Source of the DNA: Hemileia vastatrix
Lineage: Eukaryota > Basidiomycota > Pucciniomycetes > Pucciniales > Zaghouaniaceae
Length of the DNA: 64,000 bases
Direction of reading: 5' to 3'
Assembly (NCBI GenBank): GCA_030280995.1
Contig: JASXTE010000259.1
Location: 1-64,000, forward strand
Shown: positions 21,417 through 32,636 of the stretch, piece by piece
Position numbering within the stretch: position 1 is the stretch's first letter
How the letters are laid out: every line of letters begins with the position of its first letter
The notes under the pieces: model-generated
Seen by the model: only the letters and a program-made list of their open reading frames with translations
The model's database searches: none
Told to the model about the DNA's origin: nothing
Made by a program: the position numbers and the translations under genes

Positions 21417-23864
21417 TTACTTCTTTGGTCTTCTCTTGACTTCCTCGTCAGTCGTTGGATGTAAGAAGATTTGATTCGGTTGTTGAGGTCCAGCAAAAGA
21501 ATATCCTTTGTGCCAATCGTAAGAAACTGTTTTGGGGATTGCAAGAGGGAAAACAAGTGGTTTGTCAGATCATGTCCAAGATTTCATGGATCGCGGAGAG
21601 AAACAATCAAAGAGACGAGGTGGAAGGAGAGAAGACGGAAAGGGGAGTCCAAAGATGAAAGAGAAGGTATCGCGCCGACTCACCAGCATAAGCGAAAATC
21701 TTTCCATCTCTATTGAAATCAGTGGCTGAAATTGGTCCATTCTTGGCTTCGAAAGCTAAGGAAGAATTCGAAGTGTACAGAACCACGGGAAAAAGGTTGG
21801 TATCGTCAGTAAAAAAGGATTAACAAAAACCTCGAAACTCTTCTCCTCGCGAGAAAATAATCTTTCGATTTCCCCGACCCTTTCTTTCTATAGATAGGTA
21901 AAGAAGAATATTTGTATTTGAAGAAGAATCAACTTACTTTTCAATCTAGTCTTTGAATCCTTATCCCAGAAATTGATGGTTCCATCACTTCCAGCGCTCG
22001 AGAAAGTTCCATGAATCGGATGGAAAGAAATGGCATTGACTGGATAAAGTTGAGTTTTCTGAGAAGAAGAAGAAGAGGGTTGATTTCCTTGAGGTTTGAA
22101 TTCCTTTCGATGACATTTGAAAGAAAAGTTGAAACTTTGTTTTTTCGAGAAAGGAGAGAAGAAAAGAAAGAAGAGAGAACGTAAAGGTATGAAGAAATTG
22201 TAAGTTTTGGATAAGAAGAAAAAAAGAAGTAGTCAATCCAGTTAAAGAGAAACAGAAAATGTTTTCCAATTCTCGTACTCCAATCTCTCGCGAGCGAAAG
22301 AAATTTCTTTACTCTTCTTCGAGAATACTACACCGAGTGACCTCTCAACAACTCACCGTTTATCTGCGTTTTCAATGTATTGAATAGCGACTCTACCCTC
22401 TGTACTTCCCATTGCGAAACCTGGAGGAGCCAATCTGCCACCACCCAGATCGGTTCTAATAAAACAACTAGTAGCTCTAGTTTGATACTTCAAAGGAGAT
22501 TGTAATTCCTGTAAAGGTTGAGTCGGATTCCCAGCCAAATCATAAACCAAAATGTGTCTTTCTGCAGTTCCAACGACTAGATGAGGATAAACTACATCCA
22601 TAGAATAAAGTCTTTCAGGTAATTTGGCAGTAGCTACTGGATTTTGTTGACGTAGATCCCAATACTTGAGAAAGGAAACAGATGGGTTTGAGGAGAGAAG
22701 AGAAAGGGATTGGAAAATCAGAAAATGAAAGATAGTTTTTGAATAGTCTACTGGAGAATTGGAAAGAAGGTATACGAGGATGAAGAACATCTATCTTCTC
22801 TCTCGCTTTCTCATCTAACGAACTCACCTTGATGGTCTTGTCCCAACTTCCAGTGGCCAACAAGCTCTGACCAGAAGGGGCATCTACCATTCTACAGCAT
22901 TTGATAGGGGCATCATGAGCTGCGACTTGAGAACTTTGTCTAGTATTTACATCGTACATTCTTCCAGCCTTGTCTGCTCCTACCGAGAAGAGTTGATTTC
23001 CATCCTGTTGTTCGATCAGATGGAAAAGAAGGTGTGAATGAGAGTATGAGAGTAGAACTTGTAGTGAGTGAAAAAGCAAGAAAACAGGTGGATCTCGATA
23101 GAGGCAAGCGCGAGAGAGAGAGAAAAGGGATAGAGATGATAGGGATGAGGAAAGAGTAGTCCTTGAAACGATGTCTAACTCACCTTACTCCAACAAAGAT
23201 CCAAGACCGGAGCTTCATGACTGGTCATTGCCACTGGAGCCGTGGTACCATCTTGATTGACTTGATACATTCTCACCTTGAAGAGGATAAAGAGTAAGGT
23301 GAAGAAGGGGATAAAGAATGCTGCTGATTAGCGAATGCGATCAAGAGCGAATCTACTTCTCTAATGTATGTAAGAGTCAGTCAATTAGATCAGATTAGAT
23401 GAAGAAGAGCTCAATGGAAGAGAAATAGAGAGAGAGAGAGAAGCTGAGCCTTTTGAAGATGGGATGAGATGTTGCAGATCTTGCCAACCTGGATGACCCC
23501 TCGTCTGACTTGGTTAGAGTTCCAAATGTCTAGTAGATTACGTATTAAAGATAATCAAACTTGAACTGATCTGGAGTGTCAAAGAGATCCATCCATCCAT
23601 CCATCCATCCATTGTACTCTGTTCTGACTCTACTCTAGCCTTCTATCTATCTTGTCGTCTATACTAATGACTGTGTCTCTCTTCCTTGCTCACCTGATTA
23701 TCCCAACTTCCCACAGCCAACACCTCTGCTGTAGGACTCCAACGAAGAGAGCTGATGCTATCTGATGGAGGTTGTTGAACCTCGATGTCTGGAGGAGCAG
23801 CTGGTGCCTCCTGCTTCTGCTGCTGCTGACTTTGTTGAGGAGTGGAAAAGTTGAACAGCGACAT
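21417..23864 (-). CDS. rae1: Rae1/Gle2 mRNA-export WD40 protein
   Basis: Rae1/Gle2 is a WD40 propeller at the nuclear pore that binds Nup98-type GLEBS motifs and supports poly(A) RNA export. Seven exons: 23864-23694, 23276-23184, 23004-22828, 22664-22357, 22134-21938, 21755-21684, 21526-21417; all phases agree and give 375 residues, the usual family length. Signatures: SLRWSPTAEVLAVGSWDNQV, APVLDLCWSK, LLATGSWDKTIK, YWDLRQQNPVATAKLPERLY, GSTEGRVAIQYIE, NAISFHPIHGTFSSAGSDGT, FNRDGKIFAYAVSYDW and the short C-terminal tail after FLHPT. It is divergent from the LRR protein gene at 24101, 236 bp apart, so they may share a promoter. Confidence 0.93.
23587..23610. repeat. (ATCC)6 microsatellite in rae1 intron 1
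   Basis: Six perfect ATCC units inside the first intron of rae1 (23277-23693). Confidence 0.9.
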
Positions 23865-24100
23865 TTGACTTCTGATTCTGATTCTAATTCTGATTTCTAT
23901 TCTTGATCTGTTGATGAGAATGATGGTGGTAGAGATAGAAGATGAGCTCGACCTTTCTGTTCCTTCTCCTCCTATCACTATCACTCTAACCATTCTATTC
24001 ATCAGCACCAACAATCTGAATTCCTACTTGAATTACACAGATAGTCATCGTTTTCTACTCTACTCTGACAGGCAGTCTACTCTAATCCAGTCATCAAGCA

Positions 24101-27100
24101 ATGAGCACAACAGATCAGAGTAGTGTTAATCAATCTCAAGATGGACAGGAATCAGAATCAGCTCTATCTTCCTCTTCCTCTTCCTCAATCCCTACTTCAA
24201 ATCTAGATCATGATTCAGAATCAAAACAGAAACCAGAAACAGATCCAGAACCAGAGCCAACAGAATCCTCCTCTTCTCCCTCTCCCACTACCACTACTAC
24301 TACTTCTTCTGCCCCTCCTCCAGTGCCATCTAAACCAAGACCTCCTCGCAAGAGAAGGGTTTCATCTCAACCAAAGGGAATCCTGAAACCTTCTCCTGTT
24401 CCTCAGAAAGCCTTCTCTTTTCGTAGAGATATCCTTCAATCTCTAAACACCAGATTGGCTCAACAGGGAGTCAATGTTCAGATCCCAATCAATAACAATC
24501 CATCTTCTACTTCTGCAAATGCTGGTCTGGCTACTTCAAACGTCATCCAAGCTGCAGGAGGTCTCTTTAGAAGGATTGGTGGAATAGCTGCAGGTGTCGT
24601 GGCTCCATTGGATGATCAACAGATGACAGCAGCAGATGGTAGAGATAGAGATAGAGAGAATGGCGGTAAAGATGGAGGAGATAGAGATAGGGTTTCTTCA
24701 ATCAGGAATGATTCGGATCCTAATCCATCTTCTGATTCGAATTCTCTTACGACGAATAGACAAGATTCAAAGTCAACATCATCAACGACTACATCTGAAG
24801 ATCTCGTCAAGAATCCTACTCATTCAGCAGCTCCTTTGAAAAGAGTTCAATTCACAATCACTTCCATGGCAGTCACTTATCCAATCTCCAATGGCATTGC
24901 ACCCAGTGACGAGGATTTCACTAGGATCAGAATCGAAAGGGAACATAGGTTGAAGTTGAAGGAATGGGAATCAAAGAAATGGAACGTCAATGAATTGGAA
25001 AGCCTTTATAGAAACCTTTGTAGGATTAGAGAGGAAATGCCTTTGAAAAAGATGAGGACAGTCTTTTCTGTGAGTCAAAGGGAATGAGGGCGAGAATTCA
25101 GAGAGGAAGAGAGGTGTATTCATTGAAGAAGGAGTCGTGGAAGAAAGCGAGGGTCAGACAGCGAGATGCAAGGTAAAGAGGCTTTGAGCCATAGGAAATG
25201 AATCGTATCCTGACTTACCTACTTCATTCTATCTTTCATTCTCTTACTCTCTCCAGGAAGCATCTCAGTCCAACCCTCCGATTCTCAGGACGATGGATCT
25301 CTCCTTTGTTCCCTTGGATCGACATGCAACTGAACCAATCGCAGACTTCCTGTCCGTCAACTTTGGTCTCGGAAAGCTCGTCTTGGAGAATTGTAATCTA
25401 GTCGATGAGGTGAGTCATTCGGGGAAGATCATTCCAGTTCTAAAGTGACTTTGACCTCACTTCGTTGCAGTAATCAGATTTCAATCGATGATCAACCCAT
25501 CTTACTCGCCCTCGTCTTTCTCACTCTTCACTTTCACAGACTCTGAAACCACTTCTTCATGCCCTACTCATCTCTGGATCTCTGCCAACATTATCACTCG
25601 CTTCCAATCGAAAGATCAAGTTCAATGGTTGGAGATATATCGCAATCTTTATGAGAAGGGCTAGAGCATTGAGATATTTGGATCTAAGCGAGAATACAAT
25701 CAATAAAGCAGCTTTGGAACAATTGGTTCAAGCAATCACCAAAGATGAGAGACCCATCTCAACCCCAACCCCAACCTCAAAGACCAGCGAAGAGAATACT
25801 CAAACTACTCCATCCACTCTCAATACTTCTACGAACGACCCGGCCAGTCAAAATAAAGAACCAACTCCTTCGAAATCCAACGGCAAAGCTCGTCAACTAG
25901 ACGAAGATGACACTTCGATCTCAATCTCCAATCCCACTGCAACTCAGACATCTTCAACAATCGATTCTCTCAAGCCTTCAACCTCTACTTCTGAAGAGCA
26001 TTTCGACGATTTCGACAATGAGGCTCTGATGCCTTCAGCACCACTCCTTCGATCAGTTTCCAATTCAGAGTCTCCACCTTCTTCAGCAATCATCTCTCTG
26101 AGATTGGAGAATTGCGGATTGAAAACGAACTCTCTGGATCTGTTGGCTCATGGAGTTAGGACGTCTGATCTGAGACATTTGAGTCTTAGAAGGAATAGAA
26201 TAGGTCAAATGGGTGCTGTTGCTTTGGCTGGGATGTTGAAGGATTATCCTGATTCGAGGAATGAAAATGGTGCGGCTATCAATGGAAATCAGAATGGAAC
26301 GGATTTGGTGTTGGGATCAATGGATCTTCTCGACTAAACAGTCAATCGGATCAGACTCCTGCTTCTGCTACTTTTGCAAGTAGATCTTCAACTCTCCCTC
26401 TTCATCCGAATCACAAACCCTCAATCGCTAGTGCTCCTGCTACAAGGACGAGATACAATACCGATGAATATCCAAATTCTAGTCCAACTATACCCGATCT
26501 TCCTGTCATCACTTCTTCACCAGCTGGAGGTATCACTTCTAGAAGATTACCTACGTTAGTTTCTGATGATCCAGAGAGAGGTTCTCATCTCGAAGCATCG
26601 AATGAAAACGGTCGACAATCACCGGCTCTAGTTTCACCACTTCAAGAATTGGATAGACAGTTGACCCCTTCCGAAAGAGAACAAATCAAAGCTGAAGCAC
26701 CCTCAAGAATGACAGAAGAAGAAGCCATCTCGATGTATCAAGCCAAACGAACAAAGAGATTAGTGAAAGATTTACCTAGGATTGGCAATTTACTCACCTT
26801 GGATTTAAAGTCCAATGACATTAGAGGTGGAGTCATCTATCTATCTCAAGTCTTGAAAAAGAATAGAACGTTGAGAGTTCTGAACCTTTCGGATAACAAT
26901 ATCGAAATGAATGGTTTGATTCATTTGGCTGAAGCTTTGAAGATCAATTCAACTTTGGAAACCTTGGATATTAGTCATAATCCTTGTGCTGGACCTGGTT
27001 TAGAAGGTATCACTAGATTGAGAACCGCTTTTACTTTGAATTCCAACCTCAAGAGATTGTTCTTGAATGATACCGATCTGAGTTCTGAAGGTGCTATTGC

Positions 27101-28767
27101 TTTGGCTGAATTCTTACCGGAAGCAAAGAGTTTGATTCATTTGGACTTGACTGAAAACTTTGGTATCGATATTGCTGGAGTTATGGCTTTGGCTGTCAGT
27201 GTAAAGATGAATCAGAGCTTGAGATGTTTGGATCTGAACATACCGGTGAGTATCGAGTGTTTTAATGAGATTTCGTTCAAAGAGTGGTCGATGTCTGAAA
27301 TCGAATTGTGGGTAATCTCTCGACTCACAATATCTTCTTTCTTTCTTTCTCTCTTTTTTCGTTCTTCCCGCTCCAAATAGGCCAACGATCCAGATTTCGC
27401 CAGATTATCTCAAGATATTCTTCAATCTTGCGTTCGAAATACAGAACAAGCTCAACGCAAAGCTTTACAGAGAGGCTCAAAACAAGCCATCGCTGCTCCG
27501 ATCTACAAGTCGGTGGTCGCCAGAGCTGCCAAAGAGAAGGATGAAAGACAAAGAGCTGTTCAAGCTGCCAAAGCTGCTGAAGAATCAGCCTTGAAGGCCA
27601 GAAGAGAGGTCGAGCTCAAGATGCAAAGGAGTTGGTCAAAGAAGCCGAGGAATGTAATCAGGTTCTCATGGATTTAGTCAGAGGAGAAGAAGAGAGAAGA
27701 AAGGAAAAGCTACAGGAATTGAAAGAAGATAATAAAGAAAAGGAATCGAAGAGGAAGAGTACGGACGAAGATGGCAAACCTGACTTCGTCGATGATTTAG
27801 TCAATCAGGCCAAGAAATTGAGAGAGAGATTAGTGAATGCTGTAGGTGGAATGCAAGAAGGCGAAGTCCTTGGTGAGTTCAAATCTTGACATCATTGAAT
27901 TCTAGATGTCAACATCAATCTGACTTTTCGCTCGTCGTTGTAACGTTTCGATCTTCTGCCTCTGCTTTTACAGATCGAGCTCTCACTCTCAACGACTCTT
28001 TGGAATCAATCTCTAGTCAATTATCAAACCTCTATATCTCTCCACCTACGATCGACACTACTTCACTGGAAGCTGCAGCAAATCAGCCTTCCGAAGAAAT
28101 CGAAGCTCAACTACCTCGAGCAGAGAATCCCGAATCACAATCTCCTGGTCATTTGAGCACACCAGTCATTGAGTCTTCACTCTCCTCGCCTACTTTCTCT
28201 ATTGGCTCGGAAGAAGACGATGATGAAGATGACGATGAAGAATCAGAGAATCAATCCAGATCTCTTCAAGATCAAGTCGGCTTAGGAATCCTTCCATCGT
28301 CTGCCTCTGACTCGATAGAAATCCAAGCTGCAAGAGAGGAAGTGCCATTGGTGGGAGAAACACCAGCTGGGAAAGAGGAAACTGAAAACGAAACTAAAGC
28401 TAAAGGTCAATTGAGCGAAGAAGCTGAACTGTTCAGGAAAGCTAAGAGTTTAGGCTTGGATGAAGAAGAAGACGATGAAGAGGGAGATGAAGACAATTCG
28501 AAATCCCTAGATGGTGTGGCGCAATCTCCCTCAACTTCGATCTCTGAATCATTAGAAGGCGAAGAACGTCAAGAAGCAAGTAACACCAGTTCGACCACTT
28601 CGGGAACTGATGAGAAGAATATCTTGGATGTCTCGTCTTCAAGCTCAAAGCGAAGTCACTCTCCGAACAGCTCTGTATCTGGTGAGGAACTCAGGAAAGA
28701 TCTACTTCAAACTGAATTGCCGACCTCTTCTTCATCTTCATCAAGTCCAGAATCCAAAGAAGACTGA
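24101..28767 (+). CDS. PPP1R37-like leucine-rich-repeat protein (PP1 regulator)
   Basis: Exons: 24101-25069, 25257-25409, 25540-27245, 27381-27872, 27974-28767. A disordered N-terminus carries an RVxF-type protein phosphatase 1 docking motif (KRVQF, residues 247-251). Ribonuclease-inhibitor-type LRRs follow (LRYLDLSENTINKAALEQLV, LRHLSLRRNRIGQMGAVALA, LRVLNLSDNNIEMNGLIHLA, LETLDISHNPCAGPGLEGIT), then a helical lysine/glutamate-rich stretch and an acidic serine-rich tail. This order matches PPP1R37 (LRRC68), which binds PP1; the fungal role is inferred. The frame loses one base twice, between about 26262 and 26335 and near 27618. Adding one base at each site makes 1372 codons exactly, so sequence errors are likely. 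Confidence 0.78.
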
Positions 28768-29264
28768 ACCGATCCCTCAAAATCAATGACTTCAAACTAT
28801 CTACCTTCAAACATCGTTCTATTACGAAAAAGGACAATCACTTAATCTCTTCTATTATCACACGCTCCAGATTCCTTCAACATCACTCATGAAACAACTG
28901 TCCAGTGTTCACTCAACCACAACATGTAACATCAGATTGCGATGAATTTCTTTTTTCGGTTCGCTATCTTCTCAAGTCTTTATACTTTCTTCCTTTTTTT
29001 CGCTTTCTTTCTACAAATCGATTTCTTTTCTTTTTCTGTTTCTTCTAACTGCCTTTGAGAACATCGGATTATGGGTGTCATACAGTCGCGCGTTTGATTC
29101 AATTCGAACCTGAAGAGCTCTCTTGATCGAGACCGTCGCAAGAAGAAGAATCGCGTTGAAAAAAAGAAACAGGTACAAAGTAAGTCGATTGAAAAAGCTG
29201 AGATACATTGTGCACAATTATCTCGATCTCAAAAAGGCAGCTGTATTTACTCGATGTCAACAGA
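28768..29264. other. Convergent intergenic spacer
   Basis: Lies between the 3' ends of the LRR gene (+) and the GH43-like gene (-). AT-richer than the genes; nothing else recognised. Confidence 0.4.
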
Positions 29265-30402
29265 TCAGATCTTAGCTTTCAGAGCATTATATTGAGCTTG
29301 AGTGACAGGAGTGATCGATCCGTGTCTGAGACCGCTTGGAAACTTAGGAGCAGTACTTCTGGTATAACCACCCTTTTCAATATTGCTGGTCTGATAGGGG
29401 ATGTAGTTTCCGTTTCCAGAGTAGTCATCCAACCAAAGATGATAGACGTTTGGATCCAGATTGTCCTTGAAGCTAGCTGCACCTTCTCTTACATCCTGAG
29501 TCACATAACCTTGACTCCCACCGACTCTGGACCAAGTACCGAAAAGACCTCCAGAAGAGATCTCTTGCCAGACTCTATTGTTGGTTTCGTTCTTGATGAA
29601 TCTGGAGAAGTGATTGGCAGTCGACAAGGCTTGGAATTCCTGGTCGATGATTGGAGTTCCTGGAATCGAAAGATAGGTAGATGGCGAAGAAAAGGTCTTG
29701 AAATCTTTGGTGGTCGAATAACGAATGACATCTTGGCCAGCGGTTCCGGTGTGAGATGGATCAGACGACGAGTAGAATCTTGAAGACCAGAAGACGTAGT
29801 ACTCTCCTGCAACGTACACAGCAGAGGGGGCCCAAACCATACCAGCAGTCTTGTCCTCGAGTCTGTCGGAAGAGAGAAGAAGGAAAGGAGAGAAGGAGAT
29901 GCGGGTACTTGTCAACACTCGAGCTACTTTGAGAAAACGTCGCAGTGTTTAGGCTTCGTTCAAGGCGTGACGAATCTACTCACTGAACCAAATAGTCCTT
30001 TTGCCAATTGACCAAATCTTTGCTGTACCAGACGTAGATGGATCTACTTCCCGTCTTAGTAGCTTTGTCCCAAGTGGTCTTTCCAATATCCAAATCAGTT
30101 CCCAAGATCCAGAACGAAGTCGAGTCTGGAGAAGAGACCAAATACGGATCTCTAACTCCGCCAGTGCCACCAGAAGCAGATGGAGTCAAGAATGGATTTC
30201 CAGAGTTCAAAGGAATGAATTCGATGGCTGTGTTACCATTCGATAGTTGTTGAAAGATCTTGGGGTTGTCACCGACGAAGTAAGTGGCCAAGTAAGCTTG
30301 ATATGCCGAGGCCCTAGATTGGATTGAATTGAGAGGGGTTGCAGTCGAGAAAGAAAGGAGAAGAGAAGTTGAGAAGATTGAAATGAGAGAGAGTAATTTC
30401 GT
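29265..30402 (-). CDS. Secreted GH43-like glycosidase, start codon ACG or lost
   Basis: Two exons, 30402-29984 and 29862-29265, join in phase (CA + A) for 338 residues. GH43 enzymes are five-bladed propellers that cleave arabinan or xylan side chains. The first catalytic aspartate is in GVRDPYLV; MVWAPSAVYVAGEYYVFWSS and TPIIDQEF fit the second blade region and the pKa-modulating aspartate. The N-terminus KLLSLISIFSTSLLLSF is an excellent signal peptide, but it is preceded by ACG (30400-30402), not ATG, and no in-frame ATG lies upstream as far as the TATA box. Either translation begins at a non-AUG codon, a 5' exon was missed, or the start was lost by mutation. Catalytic residues beyond these are not assigned. 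Confidence 0.75.
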
Positions 30403-30461
30403 GTTGAGGAGAGAAAAGAAGTCTGAGGGAAAATGGGAAATGGGCGAAGGTTCCTTGCCCT

Positions 30462-30467
30462 TATATA
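30462..30467 (-). promoter_or_regulatory. TATA box of the GH43-like gene
   Basis: TATATAA in a GAGG-TATATAA-GGG context on the minus strand, about 60 bp before the ACG at 30402. Its position supports transcription starting just before the signal-peptide region. Confidence 0.55.
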
Positions 30468-30779
30468 CCTCCTCTCGATCAGAGTGGGGTATTGAGTCTC
30501 AAAATAGAGAATTTTGGTCCCCTAAGCTTCAATTTGGCCCCTCAAAAGGGAAGAGATGTTCTTGAGCCGGAAGGTAACCGAAAGGCCGACCGAAGACAGA
30601 ATTCGAATGCGCCGTTCAAATCTCTTGACCTTTTGAGCAAAACAACATCTGGAGTGTTGAAAGAAGAGGAAAGAGAAGGCGAGAAAACAGATGACCGATG
30701 AAACACCGCGGCGAAGTCTCTTGAACTAAATTTTCGATTTCCCCTTCTTTCCCTCAACTCCAACCATCCACTTCTCCTT

Positions 30780-30804
30780 TTCGATTCGTCTTTGATTCTT
30801 CTCC
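30780..30804 (+). promoter_or_regulatory. F-box family leader motif (chimeric gene)
   Basis: Starts TTCGATTCGTCTTTGATTC and ends 37 bp before the ATG at 30842. The whole stretch from about 30755 to the ATG is nearly identical to the leader of A copy 2, reversed (8335-8430). Confidence 0.65.
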
Positions 30805-30841
30805 TATTTCATCAAACCAATCAAACTCCGTCATCTCAGCA

Positions 30842-31786
30842 ATGTCATCAAACCTCGATCAATCACTCGACTCTCTCCAAATCGGATATGAACACTCGAA
30901 CGAATCTGCATCAGCACCTGAACCCTTCAAGCCCTTTCCAGACGAGATTCTCCCCCTCATCTTCCACCAATTGACAGCATTCCAAAGATGTCTCATTCTC
31001 TCGGTCTGCAGAAACTGGAATGCCATCCTCCTCGCCGGCAGAGGCTTCTGGCAAATCGTCCATCTACCTCTTCATCTTCCGATCTCTACTGCGGTTTCCA
31101 TCCTTCAGACTTTCAATCTCAGGTCTGGCTTCTCTCTGCAAGAGGTGGCGTTCGAGGAACCTTCAAGCAGCGAACTCAGGGATCTATACCTCAACTCAAA
31201 ACCAGTGCATCTTCAAGCTCTCGAGAGAATTGCTTGTCCTGTCAGTCTCCCCCTCACTTTAGCGTTGGATCAGGTGCTCGAGATAGATGGAGATCAGACA
31301 CTTTTGTCTGGCACGGCCGATTCGCTAATCTTGTGGAAAGTGATAGGATTGAAAGCTGCTTTTCTTCAGCTTTCCCCGTATTCAAAGAGGGAAGATATGG
31401 ACATTTTGGTGGAGAAAACAAGGAAATTCTTCCAGCTCAACCCAACAATTCAATCTTTGACTTTGAGGTGTCTTAGTGGCTATGGTGGGGATCAATATCA
31501 CATCAATAAACTTTTGGAAATGCTGGATAGCTCATCGCAGTCTCAAACGCCAGGCGCGATGGATGAAGCAGAAGGAGCTTCTTCCAGCTCAATTGAGAAT
31601 CTGACCCTGCCACATTTGGTAAAGCTGACTATCAAAGATGCGACGACGTTGGATGGGAATCTACTCCAAAAGATTGTCAAGTATAGAAGACAAAAAAGCA
31701 AACTATTTCAACTTGAGTTTACCGAGGGACTATTTGACAAAACAGTCGTCGTCGAGGCTTGGGAGGCAAGAGGATGGATGGACTGA
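30842..31786 (+). CDS. Chimeric F-box protein: A-type N-terminus, B-type C-terminus
   Basis: An intact 314-residue frame. Residues 1-~104 follow subfamily A almost word for word (MSSNLDQSLDSLQIGYEHSN, FPDEILPLIFHQLTAFQRC). From EEPSSS (about 31155) onward it follows subfamily B (PVHLQAL, DGDQTLLSGTADSLILWKVI, DQYHINKLLEMLD) and ends EARGWMD. The switch falls at a GAGG shared by both parents, in frame. It is shorter than A or B by about 140 residues because the middle of both is missing. It lies convergent to a C gene exactly where a B gene lies in the other blocks, so an A-to-B deletion best explains it. Confidence 0.85.
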   Translation: MSSNLDQSLDSLQIGYEHSNESASAPEPFKPFPDEILPLIFHQLTAFQRCLILSVCRNWNAILLAGRGFWQIVHLPLHLPISTAVSILQTFNLRSGFSLQEVAFEEPSSSELRDLYLNSKPVHLQALERIACPVSLPLTLALDQVLEIDGDQTLLSGTADSLILWKVIGLKAAFLQLSPYSKREDMDILVEKTRKFFQLNPTIQSLTLRCLSGYGGDQYHINKLLEMLDSSSQSQTPGAMDEAEGASSSSIENLTLPHLVKLTIKDATTLDGNLLQKIVKYRRQKSKLFQLEFTEGLFDKTVVVEAWEARGWMD

Positions 31787-32636
31787 GCGAGGAAAGCCTT
31801 TAGAGAGAAGTCGTTTGTCAAGAGAAGGGGAACTTGAGAATGAGCCAATGTACTTCTAGAGATGTTCTTACTCACCTGGTTAGTCTGTTTTGTAGTCTTC
31901 AATCTGGTTCTGGATCCCTTTGCAGTTGCGATGCTTGAACCGATAGAGCGTCGACGGGAAGAGATTGAATGCGAGAGAGTAGATGTGTCGCGCAGAGAGG
32001 GTAAGGCAACCGAGGCAGTAAATCTTTTGAAGAAGTAAAGCTGTTCGAGAATCGATGAGGACAGTGTGAAACAGCAAAACGGAGAGGCTAGAGAGAAAGC
32101 TCGTAGAAAATCGAATTCGAAGAGCAGCGAAGATGTTCTTCTCTGAACAGATCTCGCATCGATGGAAGTTGGGAAGAAGCTTCTGAGTTTGGAACAGGGA
32201 AGTACAGACGCGAACAGAGAGAATAGACTACTTGAGAGAAGTTTCCAAGTTGGAACCGAAGAGACAAGAGGATTGTTGTCGAGACGTTGAGAGCTCTCGA
32301 CTTCAACAGAAGAACCTCGGGGCGAGAATGAGGCTGTAAGAGACGTAAAGAAAGCTGCAGAAGATAAAAGTAAATTAGTGTCAGCTTTGCTTCAATTTAT
32401 AAAGCCGCAGGGATTGAAACGATGTTGACCTTGAGCAAACTCACTGTGCTTCCAAGACCGGACTTGATCGAACTTCAAATAGTACCGTAGAGAAGAGAAG
32501 AGCTCTGTTTATGTGAAGAGTAATGAGAAAGGAGATTTTAAGAGTGAGACAAAGAAGAGAAAAGGGTGAGCCATCTCTGTCTACGGCTGGCCTTTCTTAA
32601 GCTCAAAACTTGAAGCGATAGCGATCTTGATGTCTA
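31787..32636 (-). other. Conserved 3' block of C copy 2, convergent spacer
   Basis: Inverted relative of the blocks at 4066-4916 and 43509-44303. In the minus sense it contains CACAGTGAGTTTGC (near 32440, a donor-like site) and CTTCTGCAG (near 32350, an acceptor-like site). The short frame SMRDLFREEHLRCSS (minus, ending about 32090) is shared with the other blocks. No full gene. Confidence 0.5.
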
